Shown one piece after another: positions 1 through 11,552 of a stretch of 64,000 nucleotides of DNA (the stretch's first letter is position 1; the number at the start of each line of letters is the position of its first letter). This DNA is from Sarcocystis neurona (lineage: Eukaryota > Apicomplexa > Conoidasida > Eucoccidiorida > Sarcocystidae): positions 2,135,226-2,199,225 of the forward strand of contig KL647288.1 of assembly GCA_000727475.1 (NCBI GenBank). Reading direction: 5' to 3'. The notes below the pieces were generated by a model. It was not told the DNA's origin. It saw nothing but the letters and a program-made list of their open reading frames with translations, and made no database searches. The translations under genes and the position numbers were made by a program.

Positions 1-36
<36 letters not shown>

Positions 37-40
37 GTAA
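1..40. repeat. (AT)n microsatellite at the window edge
   Basis: The window opens with an almost uninterrupted AT dinucleotide run. Similar short TA/TATG runs recur throughout, nearly always in non-coding DNA. They create spurious Tyr/Ile/Cys-rich reading frames. Confidence 0.9.
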
Positions 41-477
41 ATATGGGTATACAAGCATCATCTCTCATATATATATATATGCGTCTGCCTGGACGTTAGA
101 GTATGTACACATCTATATATATATGTGTGTATGTTTAGACACGTACATGCGGATATGCATGCATCACGTCCGATGTGTATATATATATATATGTATGTGC
201 ATGTGCATGGACGTAGACATCAATGTATATGTATTTGTTATGTGTATTACTCTACAGCTATATATATGTATATACGCACAATTTCCCCCCGTGTCTGTAT
301 GTATATACATCTGGATATGTGTACATCTGCGTGGACGTAGACATCAGTATATATGTATACGATATGTGTGCAACTATCTACATATATGTATATATGAACA
401 CGTTCCCTCTTTTGTGTATATGTACCAGAACACACGTGTGGGTATATCTGCGCGTATTTGGAGGTTTGTTCTTCAAG

Positions 478-3400
478 TGAAGGCCCTCGTGCGTGTGCTG
501 TTGCGGCCCCCAATCCCGTTGGCCAACTCCGGAGACGCGCTCCCGCCGCTCCTCCGTCAGGGCTGCCGCGTGCTTCTCTCATTTTCTTCCTGTCTTTCGG
601 TTGTCGCAGGATGACCCAGGCGTCGCGGCGATGCATGCGCTGTCGCTCGCCTTCGAAAATAAAAATATGAGTCAGGCGCACGAGGTAGCCACACCCCGTC
701 TGCTGCTGCACTGACCACGCACTCTCCTTTCTTGCACGTTTCTCCGACATTCAGAACCGTCTCCCCTGTTCACCTCCGCATGTCAAAGTGTCCCCGTATA
801 TATGTCTGTTCTTCCCTACAGGCGTGTACTAGTAGAGGACACTTCCTGAATCTCTACGTCAATATTCAGACGGATACACGAATATGCGTACATGTACACA
901 AATATATATGTATGGATATACGAATGTCTCGTTGTTGTACGTAGACGCACGGAAAGACCAATAAATGTGAAGCTATGTATACAAGGAGATGAATGTGGAG
1001 AAGTCTACAAACGTATCCAGATGAGGGCAATTGTGAGCTCCTGTAGACACGCACGTCGACGCGTCCCATGCGTCCTCGGACCTGTGACGCACCCGGCTCA
1101 CAAAGTAGTAAACAGTACAGATATCCACAGATACAGACTCGTGCGTTGTGTGTACGCAGAAAGATATATACAAATACACACACACATATATGTACATATT
1201 TGTATAAATATATATATATATATATGTCCACAGATATATACTCGTTCTTTGTGTGTATACAGAGAGGTATATACAAATACATATATGTACATATGTATAC
1301 ACGTGTATATATATATATATATATCCACAGATATATACTCGTGCGTTGTGTGTATACAGATATATATATGAATACACATATATATATATAAGTATGTATG
1401 TATATACATATATACATATATAGCCCAAAGAAACACGTGAGTGGTTGAAGTAGCTACAGATATCTTGACGTATACTGACCGGTCGTTTGCACACAGGTGA
1501 ATTACCTATATATATAAATACCTATATATATATATATAAATGTGTATATGTATATGCATGTATATATATATTTATATGTATAAACATGTATATATATATG
1601 TATATACGTATGTAGAGATACGTGAGTGGTTGAAGTGGCTACACGCCCGTTGATGTCCCTGTTTCACGCCAAGGTCTTTTTTGTGGACTTTTTATGAAGA
1701 GAATGTGAGAGAAAAGCTGCTGGACCGGGACTTGGTGTCCAGCAGAAGAAGCCTCGGTTGCATCTCTCGCCGGCAACACGGGCTTTCGCCCTTCGCGCTC
1801 TTCGCCAGCAGCAAGAAAGACGTTCCTTCTCATTCGCCGCAGATGTACCAAAAAGAGGTGCAACACTTCTCGTTCCCAGCGACACAGAAGTTCCACTCCG
1901 CTCCGCTAAAACGAAACCCGCGTCCTCCACGTTCCGACCACAACGTAGAGGACCGCGTTGCAATCTCTCTCAAACAAGAAGCCCCCTCGTGTCTATACAT
2001 ATAGGGAGATTTCTTTTTCTTTTATGTATATACACGTGTATACCTATATATATATATATATGTAAACGTACGTAGATCTATGTGGAAACATATGTTTATG
2101 TTGAGGTGCATATATATTGATTTGTATATTATCTCTACGCGTCCATTTCCACATATGTAGATATACTCACCTATCTATACTGATGTATGTACACCTCTAG
2201 GTGTACACACGTGTATATACATATATATATATATATATATGTAACACATGAGGATGTATACTATATATATGGAGAGAAGTGTATTTATACTAATGCATAT
2301 ACTCAAGTAAGCATATAGATGTAGAACACATGAATATATATACAGTACATCTTCACTAATATCTATACACAAGCGAGTATATAGATATATGACACATGAG
2401 TATGTATATTTATAAAAAGAGAGAGACGAGTATATTTATACTAATGTATGTACACACGTGGGTTTATACATATATATATATGGAGTAAAAGACGTACTCA
2501 GCAACATACACACACGTACGTGAAGTGTTTCTGCATGTCAGTTAATATCTGAAGCAGAAGAAGACTTCTCCTGAAAAAGAGGGGAAAGTGCTGCGTCCCT
2601 CTCCAAATATTTCAACTGGGAGCGTCGAAGAAACAATAGCTATTAGTACCCACACACTCAAGCACATACATATGTAGAGAGGGGGAGAACGAAAAGTGAC
2701 CTTCTATTGCAGCTCGTGTATCCACATGAGTTGTGGAGATCTCTAGCACTCACGAGTCCGCTAGGAATCACGCAGGTCGTTAACTTGTACGTTATTGAGA
2801 TATATTGAATTCATTATATTTATAGGCTTATGTAGTATATAACATTTATATGTACATATATACTAGAGAGATAGATAGGTGAGTCGATAAATAGATATAG
2901 GCTGGTGTCTGTATGTTTGTGGGCCTGTACGTAGTGTGCATTTATCAAAGTAAAGGTGCATGTGTACGTGGGGCGGTGTAGTCTTCTCCTAACCTTCTAC
3001 GACCGGCGCGTCGCTGGTGCCGGTACTACGAACGCCTTCCTGCTCCAGCTTCTGCTGTGGAGATGGAGGCACACGTGCTTCTGCTGCTGCTGTGCCGCTG
3101 CTGCAAGAGGATTCCAACCCTCCTGCTGCCGCTGCTATGCTTTTGCTGCAAGGGCATTGAAGAGCTCCTCGTGCTGCTGCTTCTGCTGTGTTGCTGAGAG
3201 AGTATTCGGAGATCCTGCTGCACCTGCTGCTGTGCTACCACTGCAAGCGAATTGAAGAGCTCGTGCTGCTGTCGCTGCAGTGTTACCGCTGCAAGAGCAT
3301 TCCTGAGCTGTTGCCGCTGCTGTGCTGCTGCTGCGAGGGGGTCCAAGAGCTCTTGCTGCTGCTCTGAACAGGTTCGCGGTCGGGCTGCTGCTGCTGCCAC

Positions 3401-6400
3401 TACGTTTCTGCTGCCGCTGCTGATATGTGTGTATGTATGTAGCTGCTCACGGACCCGAGCTACGGCCTGGCCACCGACCCGTCCATCGGCATCTACACCC
3501 AAGAAGTGCTGGAGACTTTGCGGTGTGTCAAACTGCCTTTGTTTTTGCTATCGCGCCTGCCACGACAGAAGTGCTGAAAAATACGAGTTCTTCTTTCTTC
3601 AGGCCCTGCACGCTTCATCACATGGTCTCTGGCGCCGGCCGCCCGAATCTGCCTTCCACAGGAACATCCCCTTTTCATGGTCACGTACACATATATATAT
3701 ATATATATATGTATACATAAATTTTCTATGCAGTATAACCGTGCACATACATACGTCTCTATGTGTACAAATATACACACATACCGTACACATTTTTGCC
3801 ACTTCACGCGTGCGCGAGCGCCCTTCTCTCCATGGAAGCCCTTCTCCTTAAAAAACAGACTTTTTCTATACATATGCGTATAGACTCACACATACTTATA
3901 CGTATATAATGTAGGTGTGTCTCTGTCTCTGTATATTGAGGTCTCGTCTTTTCTCTCTGTGTCTCTGTCTCAATAATGCATGACTCTCTGTAGCTCTTCC
4001 TCTATCTCTTGATCTCTCTATGTATATATGTATGTATGTATATATACGTCCATTCACGTGCTTCTCTGTCTGTATTATACAACACTCCCCGTCCCTTTCT
4101 GTATGTCTTCCCCTCCGTCTCCACAGCTGCCCACCTTAGCGGGTTGTCTCCCGCTGTCTGTGCACCTTTCTCTTGTCGCTGCTCTCTCGTCTTTTTGCTC
4201 GCCCTCTCTCATACTATCACTTTCTAGACATATACGCATATCCCTCTACCTTTTTCTCCGTGTTTCTATATATATGTAGGGTGCCTTACGTTGCACGTAT
4301 ATAAACACAGGTGAAGACCACGGCGGCTCGCTCACGTATGGTGGGGCGTTCTTTGGTGAATAAACTTGTCGCTCCTGCGCGTGCACAGCTACACTTACAT
4401 CAGCAAGTCCAATTGCTTCTATATTCGCGTGTGAAGTATACGCCCGTGTGGACAGCAATATACACGTGTAATCCATCTGTGTTTGGGGGGGAGGGGGCGT
4501 CCTCACTTATTACTTGTACATAGGTATAAGGAAGGTGTTGGACCCATGGTGTACCCATATATACATGTATGTACTTTAGTGTGAGCATGGTAAGTCATAT
4601 TTTGTATGTGTAAATGTGTACTTCCCTGTGTACAGACCCATACGTACGTGTAATACGTGTATCCGTGTATATATATATGTGTACACATAAAAGTGCCTAC
4701 CGCCGTATGGACATACTGATACGTGTAAGTGTACATATATGTACGTTCATACTTCTGTATGTACAAACCTGTACATATATATATATATATATGCATATGT
4801 GTGTATGCCTCTCTCTCTGTGTGTCTATGTACGTAGAATCATCTGCGGAGGCCTTGTAGGTAGCTGCGTTCACTAGGTGAGTCAGAGTGTGTGTATGTGA
4901 CTGAATGCCGTTTCCCTGTGCTTATATGCGAGCGCACTTGCATGTGTCTGGACCCGTTTTTTGACTCGGGGTTGTACCTTCTTTCTTCTTCTTCCACAGA
5001 GCCCTTCCCACCATATCAGTGTGCCGCGCACAGATGTTCAACCGTTTGCTATTTTCGCTGAGTCCCCGTAAAAGCTTTCTTCTGCTGCACCTTGCCTAGA
5101 GTGCCTGCTGCTGCAGGTGAGCATTTGTCGCTCTTGCTGCTGCGCGTGTCTGCTGCCCGTGTCTGCTGCGCAGCCTTCACGTGCTGCCCCGGGTGGTGGC
5201 GCCCTACTCCTGCGTCACGCTGCAATTTCTTCAGGAGCAGTTGAAGAGCGATCGCTACGAGGTGTTGTGCTGCCTTTCTCGCGTAAGCGGAAAGTCCCGT
5301 TGAAACAAATGACGTTCTCAGAAGAGGAGCCTGACCAGCAGCATGGAAGGTGAAGAGAGGCAACGGCGGGCTAGACACTGTTGCAGTATTCTTCGGTGAA
5401 TACAGATAATAAATACCGCGCAAACAGCAAATCTTCTTCTGTGTATATACATAATATATATATATATATATATGCGTATGTGGATTTTAAAGCGTGTGTA
5501 TTTGTGTACACGAAGATAATCTGTGTCTGTCTCTCTCTGTCTCTGTACCTCTCTATATTCATACGTGTATGGCTCTGTGCGTAAACATGTGTATACATAT
5601 GTATTAATTGAAGTGTATATGTGAAGAAATGTACGCATGTATTAGGGAGAGAAGGAAGGGTTCCTGAATAAGTTCTGAAAAGGAAATTCTGCTTTAGGCA
5701 ACGGTTGTCTGCAGTGCAGAAAACAACCCACATCCCTGGTTATATTGACCGAAGGCAGAGAATCAAGTAGAGAGCAGCGCAGGCGCATTTTCTGAGAGGT
5801 TCAAAGAAGAGATGCTCCGCCGCTGACTTTATTGTTGAATCTACGGGGACGAAAAAAGACAAAGAAAAGCAGCAATAGATGAAAAAAGTGATGAACAGAA
5901 AGCGGTAAGAGCTAGGGCCCACAGCAGCAGCAACACTAGATGCAGCGCTGCCGACGTTGTGACCGGAGGACGAGAGGGAGGAAAAGCAGCGGCAGTCGAG
6001 CAGGTTGAACAGCAGCAGACAGCAGCGCAGCAGATTTGCAGAAGCGGCTGCAGCTAGGGCAGGGAATAGCAGGCGTGATGGTAGAAAGCAGCAGCAGCGG
6101 TGTACCCGCAGCAGCAGCAGCGGGAGCAGTTGTTGTAGCTGCACCTGTCGATTCAGCACCCGACGGCAGTTCTGACGGAGGTGGTGGGAGGCACCAAGGG
6201 GTTCGTGAGAAGAAGACCAGGATGAAGAGAGTGAGAAGCAAAAGCACAAGAAAAAGGAAAAAGAAGGAAGAGTGTGGAAGCGGTCAGGAAGGGGGATCAG
6301 CGGGTCCTCGGCGCGAAGGGACACATGTCACTGCAGCAGCGGTGTGCGCACTAGCGCGAAGCCGTCGGCGAAAAAGCCGAGCCACCGCAGAAGATCCGAT

Positions 6401-8529
6401 ACGGTTGAAGAAATGCAGTAACTGCCTCCTGGGCCGGCGTATCCTGGCTGCTGCTGTAGCAGCCATGCAGCAGGTCCCTACTGCGCCGACGCGTTCTGGC
6501 TGCTGCTGCTGCTGCTGGTGCGAGAGCTGCAGGCTGTAGGCGACGGGAGCCTGAAAGGATTCTTTGATGACGTGGAAGAAGTTTTCTGGGTAAGAAAGGC
6601 TGCCGAGCAGGAAGTCGTAGAGACGAACGGAAGCTTCAGGCTTTACAGCAGATGCACCTTTTGTCGCTTCTCCACCTGGAGACTTGTGGGGAAGAACTTT
6701 GCAGCGTAGCAGCTCTCAATCATCATACAGGGACCTGTATATCTGTGTGTTCGTATATACATCCACATTATACACGTGTCAACGCATGTGTACGCATAGG
6801 GGTACGTACATATATGTGTACGTACACATCCATTTACACATACGTACTGGTGTTAATGCGTGGGTGAGCACAAGAAGTTTCATACATACACACGTGCATG
6901 GGTAGACAGACGTCTATACATATGTGAGTGTACAAAATACGTATAAGATTATGTGCACGAACGTTGTTACTGTACGTACATGTGCACCTATAACGTTTAT
7001 ACGTACACCAGCACTCCTGGTACATATCGACATACATATCTTCCTATATATATACACATGTACGCTGCTTCTGTATACATTAGAGGCAGACGTAGACGGA
7101 CAAATCCTTCTCTATGTGTACATGTACGTTGTTGCTTCTGTATACATTACAGGTGGACGTCGACAGACATATCCTTCTATGTATATACATGTACGTTGCT
7201 TCTATATACATACCATCTAGACGTGCCATACCGCTTGTGGGCCAAAGAAGCTTCGGGGTCGTTGCACATACACCCACCCACACGCACGTACAGACACACT
7301 AGCACTTATATAACATACAAGAATATATATATGTATTCTGAAGACATAGGCGGAGGTACACATGATATTGCCGTTATAGGAAGCAGTTATTTACTTCGTA
7401 CAGTCGCCCATTATCTGAGCGAGAGAGATACCCGATTTCTTTTTGCCAGTGAGTGTGGGGGACGCGTACGCTGCGAAGAACGTCCCGAAGAAGAATAGAG
7501 GGGAACAGCAGCGTTGCCGCCAGGAAAAAGATGAAGACGCACGTTTTATGTAGAGGTGAGAGCAGCTCTCTCTTGATTTTGCAGCCCCTAATCTGTTGCG
7601 CTGTGCCTCCTGCTGAGCGACGTTGCTGCCATCTCTTCGTTTCCACAGCAGCTGTCGCGAGCTTCGGTCATCAAACTGCAGCCCGCGTCCACAAACACGT
7701 GCATCTTCGTGCCTCTCATTAACGTGTTTTCGCTTGCGCAGCAAAAACTTAGAACTACTACGTGCGTACACGCGTACGAGTAGATAACGAAAAGTCTGCA
7801 AAGAAGAGTATACTCAATCGAGTATAAATATATGTACTACACGTGTATGTACACGTTTACGCATTAACACGTAATCTGCAAAGAAGAACATACGGAATCG
7901 AGTGTATATATATATGTACGGGTTTACGTGATGAAGCGTAGTCTACAAAGAAGAATAAATGAAATCTAGTGTGTGTATATATATGTGTGTGTGTACACGT
8001 TTACGTATTGGCGCGTACATCTGGGCGTGTGGATGTGCACCTTTGTGGATACCTGCGTCCCTGTGTCGAGCGCTGCAGTATGTGAACTGTCGTGGCGTGG
8101 CTGCTGCTGTGGCTGCTATTGATACCTATTTATAAATATAGTATCTCTGTGTCTGTAAACTTGCATACACACACACACACATACACGAAAGTATGCGCGG
8201 GGGAGAGACGCATGAGACGAAGAGTTGTCGTGTGAGAAACGTAGAATGCCGACGCGGACGTCCGCGCAGAGAATGTTCGATACGTGTGGATTTTTCAGCA
8301 ACGTAGCAAAGAGGAGGAAGAAGACAGGGCCGCCGGCGCAGGAGGAGATAGCGGCGCTGGACAAGAAATTCTGCTGAGCACCGCCGCGATGCTGCAGCAG
8401 CAGCAGCAGCACAAGTCTTCCCTGCAGCATGCCGGGCCACCTGTGCCGGGGGTGCAAAGAGCAGACGATGTCTGGCTCGAGGCTGTCAAGGTCCTCATCG
8501 CAAAGCTTAATCGTCTTAGTGTTATGTAA
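478..8529 (+). CDS. 3' part of an unidentified multi-exon gene
   Basis: I do not recognise the product. Short stretches of protein-like sequence with splice sites line up on the + strand. Likely exons are about 478-569 (contains VKALVRVLLRPPIPLANSGD), 610-684 (starts DDPGVAAMHALSLAFENKN), 3443-3522 (LLTDPSYGLATDPSIGIYTQ onward), 3603-3679, 4311-4335, 5000-5067 (ALPTISVCRAQMFNRLLFSL), about 5122-5282 (includes LHVLPRVVAPYSCVTLQFLQ), 6533-6589 (AVGDGSLKGFFDDVEEVFW), 6649-6705 (QMHLLSLLHLETCGEELCS), 7649-7765 and 8299-8529. Junctions 569/610, 684/3443, 3522/3603, 3679/4311, 5282/6533, 6589/6649 and 7765/8299 are phase-compatible. Those at 4335/5000 and 5067/5122 depend on less standard sites, and exons may be missing (for example near 1750-1970, 7230-7260 and 7380-7448). 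Much of the peptide looks helical, Leu/Val-rich and ARM/HEAT-like, but that is inference. The 5' end lies outside the window or upstream of 478. Introns are packed with TA-rich tandem repeats and CTG/CAG triplets. Confidence 0.45.
1123..1400. repeat. Tandem repeat, about 100 bp unit, 3 copies
   Basis: The phrase CCACAGATATATACTCGTNC followed by TTGTGTGTAYRCAGA recurs at about 1123, 1229 and 1324, each copy followed by a TA-rich spacer. It lies in a presumed intron. A separate pair of copies of GAGTGGTTGAAGTRGCTACA occurs nearby at about 1439 and 1624. Confidence 0.75.
2175..2480. repeat. Degenerate TA-rich tandem repeat
   Basis: Units containing ACACATGARTATGTATA and GTATATTTATACTAATGYAT recur at irregular spacing of roughly 90-150 bp. 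No coding potential was seen from about 2000 to 2950; this is probably intron. Confidence 0.55.
3030..3425. repeat. CTG-rich triplet array
   Basis: Imperfect CTG/GCTGCTGCT triplets run through most of this stretch on the + strand and end just before the TGTATGTAG acceptor of the exon at 3443. Read in any frame they give low-complexity Leu, Cys or Ala runs, which I regard as non-coding. Confidence 0.8.
5925..6145. repeat. CAG-rich triplet stretch
   Basis: CAGCAG clusters (for example around 5930, 6010 and 6095-6120) are interspersed with unique sequence. It lies in the presumed intron between the exons ending at 5282 and starting at 6533. The orientation is opposite to the CTG array at 3030-3425. 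Confidence 0.7.
7059..7213. repeat. Tandem repeat, 62-67 bp unit, 3 copies
   Basis: The phrase ATGTACGYTGCTTCTGTATAC begins units at about 7059, 7121 and 7188. The first two continue with an acgtagac/acgtcgac segment and a tccttct segment. Located in an intron of the unidentified + strand gene. Confidence 0.75.
7798..7990. repeat. Tandem repeat, about 70-80 bp unit, 3 copies
   Basis: The phrase CTRCAAAGAAGARYA followed by ATCGAGTRTA-like text starts units at about 7798, 7878 and 7946. Each unit has a TA-rich centre, and the array is interspersed with forms of acacgtttacg. It lies in the last intron of the unidentified + strand gene. Confidence 0.75.
8299..8529 (+). CDS. Terminal exon of the unidentified + strand gene
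   Basis: Follows a TTTTTCAG acceptor and stays open for 76 codons to a TAA at 8527-8529. It begins QRSKEEEEDRAAG, passes a short poly-Gln run encoded by CAG, and ends with the helical peptide DDVWLEAVKVLIAKLNRLSV plus a final Met. It joins in phase to the preceding exon 7649-7765 (starts QLSRASVIKLQPASTN) if the donor GTACAC at 7766 is used. The donor GTGCGT at 7762 would instead give a short tail ending at a TGA near 8374. I favour the long reading because the C-terminal peptide looks coding. Function unknown. Confidence 0.45.
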   Translation, partial: QRSKEEEEDRAAGAGGDSGAGQEILLSTAAMLQQQQQHKSSLQHAGPPVPGVQRADDVWLEAVKVLIAKLNRLSVM

Positions 8530-10370
8530 CGAAAAAACGCAACGCTCGCGAACATACCGAGATACAATCAGCTGCACGTACACAAACACATATGTGCAAG
8601 TACATTTATCCCTCTAAATATGCTTAGCTACACATATACGTATATATATATATGTATAAATACGTTTGTATCTGGCTCTCCCTCTCCCTATCTGCCTCTC
8701 TCTCTGTCTCTTTCTCTCTATGTATAGAGCCGCGTATATTAGCACATATGTGTATAAGTACGTTCGTCTCTCTCTACGGGTGTATATGAAGTAGAGGAAA
8801 TCGGTCGGAGGGCCGGAATGGTGAACTGCGAATGAGTGACAGCATGGAGCAACCCCCTCAACTTTTTAAGTTTTGTCCCAAATCTTTGAAACGAATGGCA
8901 AAAAGGCGTCGCCCGAAAATTGATCTACGTTCTCAGCAGAGAACGCTGGGAAGCGCACACACATACCTGCATATTCACATCTGTATGTATTTCTCGTTAC
9001 TTTGTATACGGCAGTTGCATGCCTTGGATACATCCGACGGAGCCGTGCACCATTCGAAGCTACCGCAAACAAGGCACACCGGTGTAATATATATATGTGT
9101 ATGTCTGCATATATATATATATATATATTTATACATATGTATACACGCACACACACAGCATTTATATACATAGTTGGAATATATGGGCGCGTATATCAGT
9201 ATATGTGTCTGACTCTCCGTCTCCGGCTCTGTATGTCTGTGTGCCCACGTGTGTCGGTACATGTATGGAAAGGGCGACACACAGAGAACACATACGCATC
9301 TATCCCTTTTAACAGCATTGTCCCGGGCACCCAACATAATAGATCACCCGCGGCAGAAGCGAAGGTACACGACTCGACAAGTGCCCGTGCGTCTACCATG
9401 CATGCTGACTGACCTTTCGCGGTCTGGAGTACTGGAGCACGGAGATGTTTGTATCTTTTGTGTAAAAAGTCATCCCCACGAGTACTCCGAATGCCTTAAC
9501 TACCATTAGAAGACTAGATCAAATGGGCTAGTTTCTCGGTTTACCAGTACCCAGAATTATTACCACACCTTCTGTTACCCCTCGCACATGTAAATAAAGC
9601 TACTGACATTGTTCACAAATTGACTGCCTTCTATCCTCCTTGTATTACTACTACTGTTACCACGACGACCGCCAGTTCTACTGACGCCAGCAGGAGGCTG
9701 GCAGAGAAGGTTGAAAATTTCTCGACAAGCAGTTGATACGCTATTACCACGCCTAGAAGAATTCGTACACATGGCAGATGTTCTACGGATGAGTTTGAGC
9801 GTGAGGCCAGCTCGGGGACCTCTTATACGTGAAACACTTCGTAATTCCCCAGGTATCTGCCCCGTGTATACACTCTAGACACGCTGCTTTTCATTCACGC
9901 GCGCTCTACAACGCGTCTACAGCAATAAAAAGAACTGGTACCCGTTGCACATAAGGCGCACACGTGTTTGTATACATCCGCGCACCCACTCTATGTACCA
10001 GCGCATAGTCGGTGACAACACGTAGGTCCCCTTCAAACCTAAGAAGCAAAGGCTCGAGCTGAATGCGACGGATTCACAGCGGCTGCCAGCACGCCACCTG
10101 CTGCTGCCGTTAGAAGGTAGAAAGCCTCATCACGTACATAGTGCCGGAATGCAGGGGCGGCACATCGCGTCACGTACATACGCGTACCTCCAGGTACACA
10201 CGAATCGTACGCGCGCCCGCTATATACAAAGCATAAATGTACAGAGACTGTGTGTAAACACAATATGGAGAAATATACTTACATATTCGTAGAAAGAGAT
10301 GGAGGAAGGTCTTCAGACGCTTTAGGAGGCGCCTTCCACCTTCCAGACGTTCAATCACCACCTACGTCTC

Positions 10371-10560
10371 ACCATTATCACCGATGTCTGTGTCATCCCA
10401 AGTGTACTCCTCAGCGCCGTGATACTCTCCGCCGCAGCGTGAAATACACTGTATTATCATCGCCAGCGTGTCACCATTATCATCGATATCTGTATCGTCC
10501 CAGATATCCTCCCCAGTGCCATGATACTCTCCGCCGCGGCGTAATGCACACTGTATGTTA
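10371..10560. repeat. Tandem duplication, about 112 bp unit
   Basis: CACCATTATCAYCGATRTCT starts at about 10371 and again at about 10483. Both copies continue through a GTGATACTCTCCGCCGC or ATGATACTCTCCGCCGC segment and end in an ACACTGTAT segment. The copies are diverged at scattered positions, so the duplication is not recent. No coding role is evident. Confidence 0.8.
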
Positions 10561-11482
10561 CCCTTAGTTCTTTTTCTTCAGGTTCTCCCCTGTGTGCACG
10601 CATTCATGTAGAGGGGACTTGCATGTGCACACAAGTGTTGTGCCCCAGCCCGTCCGTTATAGGTGAATATTTCAGCAATGGCACACCTCTTCAGCACGGA
10701 CAGTTGCAGGACATGCAAATGGATACATATTCTAGTACAGATATATGTTTGCGAAATACTGTGTCCTCACTTCTCCGCCACTTGTAGAAGAAAGTTCAAT
10801 GTATTCACACGCAGAAACTTCGTTTCATGTCTCCTCCTTGGTAGGGTGCGAGGGTATGTGTTGCCCTAACATATATATACATATATATATATATATGCGC
10901 AAGTAAGTACATCTTCAATTCAAACATCCAGACAGATTCATGCCTGTGGAGACGTGACGATGTGTTACATGTTTTGCCGCGTGTGTGCTCAGCGTCTACA
11001 CTGTTGGTGTGGATCACGCACCGTCAGCCTACGTTCACTTTACATGTAGCAGGGTGGAAAACAGTACGGGGCCGCTAGCAAAGAATAGTAGTCTCCAGTG
11101 ACGTGGTGATGCAAGGGTTGCGCCCCTGCAGGCAGGCATCAGAAGCACCCGCTGCAGCTTGTAGAAGCGTGAGGGCGCAAGATCTGCTGCTGCTGATTGC
11201 CGCAATAACCACCCATCTTACTTGGTGGTAGTGAATCGTGTCTGAATACTTTTTTACTCTGTAACTATCCAAAAGCTTAGAACTCCGGGATGGCGCACCT
11301 CACCTATAGCGTACCGACGTCGCGCCCGTCTGTCACACATGTAGCTCTCCATCCGTACTTCTTTTCTCTCATTCTCTGCCCGTGTATATCTGCAAATGAG
11401 ACTGCGCAGTGCGCAAACGTTGATGAGAGTCTTTCACCCATTCGGCGAATACTGTCCTGCTCGCTTGCGTGACGTCAGCACC

Positions 11483-11552
11483 AGTGTATCTCTCACTTAC
11501 CACATGACTAACCCTTTACACCAGTGTATCTCTCACCTACCACATGATGAAG
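11483..11552. repeat. Short direct repeat, about 38 bp spacing
   Basis: CCAGTGTATCTCTCACYTAC followed by CACATGA occurs twice in a row, separated by a few unique bases. It is isolated in otherwise unique DNA. Confidence 0.75.

Noticed and set aside
866..1494. Tyr/Ile/Cys-rich frames on both strands
   Set aside because: Translations of TA-rich tandem repeats; the same pattern appears at 23.9, 35.9, 38.1, 42.8, 45.0 and 49.1 kb.
8866..9171. Minus-strand peptide ending FLPFVSKIWDKT after a CCCAG acceptor
   Set aside because: Only about 27 codons, with no in-phase partner. A competing + strand frame covers the same bases, so it is too weak to call.
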